Assembly: GCA_944363755.1 (NCBI GenBank)
Contig: CALVVC010000013.1
Location: 1 to 15,954 of the forward strand
Length of the DNA: 15,954 nt
Source of the DNA: an uncultured Bacilli bacterium
Lineage (GTDB): Bacteria > Bacillota_I > Bacilli_A > RF39 > UBA660
Direction of reading: 5' to 3'
This document shows positions 12,728 through 15,954 of the stretch, piece by piece. How positions within the stretch are numbered: position 1 is the stretch's first letter; every line of letters starts with the position of its first letter. A program made the position numbers and the translations under genes. The notes under the pieces were generated by a model. It was not told the origin of the DNA, did not search any database, and was given only the letters and a program-made list of their open reading frames with translations.

Positions 12728-14202
12728 CAGAACAAGAATTAGTTAGAAGAGATAAAGCTCTTAAGTTAAGAGAACTTGGGTATGATCCTTTTGGTAGTAG
12801 ATTTGATAGAAGTGATTATGCTAATGATGTTAAAGAAAAATACGAAAGTGTAGACCATGATGCTTTTGAAAATATGACTGATACTGTTAAAGTAGCAGGG
12901 AGAATTATGTTTATTAGAAAGATGGGTAAAGCATCATTTTTCTCTATTAAAGATAAGAGTGGGTCAATTCAAGTATACATATCTATTAATGATGTAGGAG
13001 AAGATATCTATACATTGTTTAAAAGTGCTGATATTGGAGATATTGTTGGTGTTTATGGTAAGGTTATGAAAACTAGAACAGGGGAAGTTACTATTAAGTG
13101 TTTAGAGTATACTCCTTTAGTAAAGGCTTTAAGACCACTTCCTGAAAAGTTTCATGGACTTACTGATGTTGAGGAAAGATATAGAAGACGTTATGTTGAT
13201 TTAATGATGAATGATAATGCTAGGCGTGTAGCTTTCTTAAGACCAAAGATTATTCGTTCTATTCAAAACTTTTTGGATAATAGAGGATTTGTTGAAGTAG
13301 AAACACCTGTTTTATCAACTTTATTAACAGGAGCATCAGCTCGTCCTTTTATTACTCATCATAATAGTCAAGACCTTGATATGTATCTTAGAATTGCTTT
13401 AGAACTTCCTTTGAAAAGACTTTTAGTTGGAGGTATGGAATCTGTTTATGAAATAGGACGTGTCTTTAGAAATGAAGGTATGGATACAAGACATAATCCT
13501 GAGTTTACTATGTTGGAAGTATATCAAGCATATTCTGATTTAGAGGGTATGATGGATTTAACTGAGAAGATGTTTGTTAATATAGCAGAGAATGTTGTTG
13601 GTAAGATGGATTATCATTGGAATAATCAAGATATTAGTTTAAAAGGGCCATGGAAGAGAATTAGTATGGTTGAGGCTATAAAAGAAGTAACTGGTATTGA
13701 TTTTAAGAAAGAAATCTCTGTAGATGAAGCTTTAGAGCTTGCTCATGAACATAATATTGAAGTAGCAGAACATGAGAAAACAGTTGGTCATATCATTAAT
13801 CTTTTCTTTGAGAAGTATGTAGAAGAGACATTAATTCAACCAACATTCTTATATGGACATCCAGTTGAAATTTCTCCACTTACAAAGAAAAATAAAGATG
13901 ATTCTAGATTTGTTGATAGATTTGAATTATTTATTGCAGGTAGAGAGATGGCTAATGCTTATACAGAACTTAATGATCCAGATGATCAATTAGATAGATT
14001 TATGGAACAATTAAAAGAAAAAGACTTAGGCAATCAAGAAGCGAATGATATAGATATGGACTTTATTGAAGCATTAGAGTACGGTATGCCTCCTGCTGGA
14101 GGAATTGGTTATGGAATAGATAGACTTGTTATGTTATTTACGGAGCAAGAAAGTATTCGTGATGTAATACTATTTCCTACAATGAAACCTATAGATAAGT
14201 AG
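12709..14202 (+). CDS. lysS: Lysyl-tRNA synthetase, class II
   Basis: 497 residues, normal length. Charges tRNA(Lys) with lysine in the cytosol. An N-terminal OB-fold anticodon-binding domain covers about 50-145 (V-A-G-R-I-M-F-I-R-K-M-G-K-A-S-F). The class II catalytic core follows: motif 1 in F-V-E-V-E-T-P-V-L-S, motif 2 in G-R-V-F-R-N-E-G then R-H-N-P-E-F-T-M-L-E, and motif 3 in G-I-G-Y-G-I-D-R-L-V-M-L-F near the end. The lysine-pocket region Y-G-H-P-V-E-I-S-P-L and the E-L-N-D-P-D-D-Q segment are intact. The start has GAAGGAGG (12694-12701), 7 nt upstream, inside the RDD gene. Last gene of its operon; an intrinsic terminator follows 21 nt after the stop. No T-box leader is present upstream. 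Confidence 0.98.
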   Translation: MYERKLTEQELVRRDKALKLRELGYDPFGSRFDRSDYANDVKEKYESVDHDAFENMTDTVKVAGRIMFIRKMGKASFFSIKDKSGSIQVYISINDVGEDIYTLFKSADIGDIVGVYGKVMKTRTGEVTIKCLEYTPLVKALRPLPEKFHGLTDVEERYRRRYVDLMMNDNARRVAFLRPKIIRSIQNFLDNRGFVEVETPVLSTLLTGASARPFITHHNSQDLDMYLRIALELPLKRLLVGGMESVYEIGRVFRNEGMDTRHNPEFTMLEVYQAYSDLEGMMDLTEKMFVNIAENVVGKMDYHWNNQDISLKGPWKRISMVEAIKEVTGIDFKKEISVDEALELAHEHNIEVAEHEKTVGHIINLFFEKYVEETLIQPTFLYGHPVEISPLTKKNKDDSRFVDRFELFIAGREMANAYTELNDPDDQLDRFMEQLKEKDLGNQEANDIDMDFIEALEYGMPPAGGIGYGIDRLVMLFTEQESIRDVILFPTMKPIDK

Positions 14203-14223
14203 TAATTATTAATAATAAAAATT

Positions 14224-14254
14224 AAGATAAGAGTTAAATATTCTTATCTTTTTT
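14224..14254 (+). terminator. Intrinsic terminator after lysS
   Basis: AAGATAAGA (14224-14232) pairs with TCTTATCTT (14242-14250), 9-nt loop, then TTTT to 14254. Confidence 0.82.
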
Positions 14255-14279
14255 CATAACTTATTTTGAGGTGGTGTTT

Positions 14280-14951
14280 ATTAAACCTATTATTGGTATT
14301 GTAGGAAGGTTATATAATGGAGAAACTAATATTATATGTGTAGAAGAAGTTAGACTTGCTGTTACTAAATTTGGGGGTATTCCTTTATTAATATTACCTA
14401 TTGATAAAGATTTTATGTCTTGTAAAAAAAATTATAGTGAAGAAGAAATTAAAGATTTAAAGAGAATTCTAAAAAACTGTGATGGGTTTATATTACCAGG
14501 AGGAGATACTTGGTATTGTCTTGATGAAATAGTTATAAAGTATGCTATTAAGAGTGATAAACCATTACTTGCTATATGTTTAGGAATGCAGGCTTTAAGT
14601 AAAGTGTTATGTGGAAATACAAAAATAGGTTATGATAATACTATTAAAAATAATACACTTATTAATCATTTTAAGCCTAATCAGACTTATGTCCATTCTA
14701 TTACAATTTATAAAGAAAGTATGCTTTATTCTATTATAGGTAAAGAAAAAATATTAGTTAATTCTAGACATAGTTATCATATACCTGAAATTGCTAATAA
14801 TTTAATTTGTGCTAGGAGTAGTGATGGGCTTATAGAAGGGGTAGAACTTAAAAATAAAACCTTTATAATTGGAGTGCAGTGGCATCCTGAGTCTTGTTTA
14901 GATGATTTTTATTCTAAGAAGTTATTTAGAGCTTTTTTTGATAAATTATAA
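14280..14951 (+). CDS. Class I glutamine amidotransferase-like hydrolase (peptidase C26), possible ATT start
   Basis: About 223 residues. The fold is that of gamma-glutamyl hydrolases such as PuuD, which cleave gamma-glutamyl amide bonds, or related GATase1 enzymes. The nucleophile elbow is A-I-C-L-G-M-Q (Cys100 in this numbering) and the rest of the triad is Q-W-H-P-E-S (His202, Glu204). I-L-P-G-G-D (about 71-76) forms the oxyanion-side loop and R-H-S-Y-H lies before the C-terminal strands. The start is uncertain: no ATG exists at the expected place. The family usually opens M-K-P-I-I-G-I, and the codons here read ATT-AAA-CCT-ATT-ATT-GGT. The Shine-Dalgarno AGGTGG (14269-14274) is spaced correctly for ATT 14280 but too close for GTG 14271 or 14274. 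The gene stands between the lysS terminator and a transporter promoter; I see no clear promoter in the short space after that terminator. The substrate cannot be told from sequence. Confidence 0.85.
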   Translation: MKPIIGIVGRLYNGETNIICVEEVRLAVTKFGGIPLLILPIDKDFMSCKKNYSEEEIKDLKRILKNCDGFILPGGDTWYCLDEIVIKYAIKSDKPLLAICLGMQALSKVLCGNTKIGYDNTIKNNTLINHFKPNQTYVHSITIYKESMLYSIIGKEKILVNSRHSYHIPEIANNLICARSSDGLIEGVELKNKTFIIGVQWHPESCLDDFYSKKLFRAFFDKL

Positions 14952-14953
14952 AA

Positions 14954-14973
14954 TTCACAAAAGTTTCACAAAA
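14954..14973 (+). promoter_or_regulatory. Tandem TTCACAAAA repeats upstream of the transporter promoter
   Basis: TTCACAAAA occurs at 14954-14962 and 14965-14973, start to start 11 bp, about one helical turn, with the second copy ending 15 bp before the -35 box. Such phased direct repeats are typical of activator sites; the bound protein cannot be named. Confidence 0.4.
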
Positions 14974-14988
14974 AAAACTGCCAAAAGC

Positions 14989-15017
14989 TTGTAAACTAAA
15001 GGAATTATTCGTATAAT
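14989..15017 (+). promoter_or_regulatory. Sigma-A promoter of the transporter gene
   Basis: TTGTAA (14989-14994), a 17-nt spacer and a perfect TATAAT (15012-15017). Start point near 15024, just before the AAGGAGAG ribosome site (15027-15034). Confidence 0.75.
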
Positions 15018-15040
15018 TATAGTTGGAAGGAGAGAGATAT

Positions 15041-15954
15041 ATGAAAAAGTATAATACACTTAAAGTAGTTATTATAACATTACTTTTATTTGCTTTGTTA
15101 ACATGGATTTTACCTTGTGCAACTTATCAAACTGAGTATACAGAGCTTGGTAGATATCAAGTTGGTTTATTTGATATTTTATCATATCAATCAACTGTCC
15201 TTGGTTATTTTGGTTATGTTGCTCTATTTGTATTAGTTGTTGGTGGTTTCTATGGAGTTTTATATAAAACAGGAGCATATAGAAGAATGCTAGATAGTTT
15301 AGTTAAGAAGTTTAAAGGTAAAGAAGTGGTATGTTTTGTTATTATTATGGCTTTATTTGCATTTTTAACTTCATTTGCAGGACTACAATTAGCATTGTTA
15401 ATGTTATTCCCATTTGTTATATCATTAGTACTTATGATGGGATATAATAAAGTAGCAGCGACTGCTATTACTGCAGGTAGTGTGGCAGTAGGTTTAATGG
15501 GAACAACATTTTCTTATAATACAACTCAAGTATTACAACAATATTTATCAGTAGAACTTACAGATTTGATTTGGGCTAAAATTGTTCTTTTAGTCTTAGG
15601 TGTAGTATTACTTGCTTTATTTACATTAAAATTTGGTAAGAAAGATAGTACTAAAAAGTGTGATGATAAGAATGAACTTATTCCAGATGAAATTAAAGGT
15701 TTAAAAGATAAAGATAACAAACGTAAAGTTAAAATATGGCCATTAGTTTTAATCTTAGATTTAATTATAATAGTTATGATTTTAGGCTTTATTCCTTGGA
15801 ATAGTGCTTTTGGTATAACTTTATTTGATGATGTAACTACTGCTGTTACAGAGTTTGAGTTATTTGGATTTCCAATCTTTGGTAAGATTTTAGGTGCAAT
15901 CAGTGCATTTGGATATTTTACTTTACTAGAATTAATAACTTTAATGTTGCTTGC
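15041..15954 (+). CDS. YfcC/DcuC-family membrane transporter (3' end cut by window)
   Basis: Open from ATG 15041 to the window edge, 304 codons so far, with no stop. AAGGAGAG (15027-15034) is the ribosome site. The protein is strongly hydrophobic with helices at about 7-26, 52-72, 95-116, 118-134, 138-158, 175-196, 232-250 and a last one cut off. The opening is typical of the YfcC/DcuC (C4-dicarboxylate anaerobic carrier-like) family: a first helix ending in L-T-W-I-L-P, then a Y-x-x-x-x-x-x-L-G-R-Y-Q-V segment. A discontinuous G-S-V-A-V-G-L-M-G stretch (about 147-155) also fits. A charged cytosolic loop (about 200-230, rich in Lys/Asp) separates the halves. Members of this group carry dicarboxylates, amino acids or peptides; the substrate here is unknown. 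It has its own strong promoter and possible upstream activator repeats. Confidence 0.85.
   Translation, partial: MKKYNTLKVVIITLLLFALLTWILPCATYQTEYTELGRYQVGLFDILSYQSTVLGYFGYVALFVLVVGGFYGVLYKTGAYRRMLDSLVKKFKGKEVVCFVIIMALFAFLTSFAGLQLALLMLFPFVISLVLMMGYNKVAATAITAGSVAVGLMGTTFSYNTTQVLQQYLSVELTDLIWAKIVLLVLGVVLLALFTLKFGKKDSTKKCDDKNELIPDEIKGLKDKDNKRKVKIWPLVLILDLIIIVMILGFIPWNSAFGITLFDDVTTAVTEFELFGFPIFGKILGAISAFGYFTLLELITLMLL

Noticed and set aside
15072..15720. Minus-strand open frames inside the transporter gene
   Set aside because: They lie antisense to a clear membrane protein frame that runs from 15041 to the window end.
1..15954. tRNA or rRNA genes, CRISPR arrays, T-box or other riboswitches
   Set aside because: No cloverleaf, no regular repeat-spacer pattern and no T-box signature (including before lysS) could be seen on either strand.

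Overview
The window is about three-quarters A+T, and every convincing protein gene lies on the + strand. TGA is used as a stop (for example in the signal peptidase and yabG genes), so this is standard bacterial code and not the Mycoplasma code. Gene content and order (rsmA-yabG-veg ... spoVG ... yabP-yabQ-divIC ... tilS-ftsH ... dusB ... lysS) match the oriC-proximal, co-directional region of Bacillus subtilis and its relatives. This suggests a low-GC Bacillota, probably an uncultured host-associated lineage with a compact genome. Sporulation genes (yabG, spoVG, yabP, yabQ) are intact, so it is, or recently was, a spore former.

Layout. 1-48 is the possible tail of an upstream gene. 110-2457 is a tight four-gene surface/secretion operon: a SipW/Sec11-type signal peptidase, a small anchored protein that resembles the TasA/camelysin fold, and two unrecognised membrane proteins. 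A terminator and promoter follow, then rsmA-yabG-veg plus an unrecognised 346-residue cytosolic protein (2518-5412). spoVG has its own promoter and terminator (5505-5802). yabP-yabQ follow (5828-6432), then divIC-tilS-ftsH (6526-10146) from a strong promoter whose -35 lies inside the preceding terminator. mscL is next (10230-10646). dusB, an RDD membrane protein and lysS overlap each other as one operon (11053-14202). The window ends with a glutamine-amidotransferase-like hydrolase, possibly started by ATT, and the 5' part of a YfcC/DcuC-type transporter cut by the window edge.

Compared with B. subtilis, several genes usually interleaved here are missing: sspF/ispE/purR between veg and spoVG, spoIIE and neighbours between divIC and tilS, hprT between tilS and ftsH, and the coaX/hslO/cysK/folate block before dusB. 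What remains covers rRNA methylation, tRNA modification and charging (tilS, dusB, lysS), division (divIC), membrane proteolysis (ftsH), osmotic safety (mscL) and spore coat/cortex assembly.

The most unusual segment is 10734-10980, between mscL and dusB. A canonical promoter precedes a short leader whose Shine-Dalgarno is buried in a perfect hairpin. The leader is followed by a 30-codon ORF for a very hydrophobic, positively capped peptide. Running toward it on the - strand is a short segment ending in a strong intrinsic terminator that overlaps the last codons of the ORF. The two outer ends carry an imperfect inverted repeat, so both putative RNAs would begin with nearly the same sequence. 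This is the architecture of a type I toxin-antitoxin module, and I do not recognise the family. A small mobile element (MITE-like) is the main alternative. A second point of interest is a Rho-N/SAP-like tail on FtsH.
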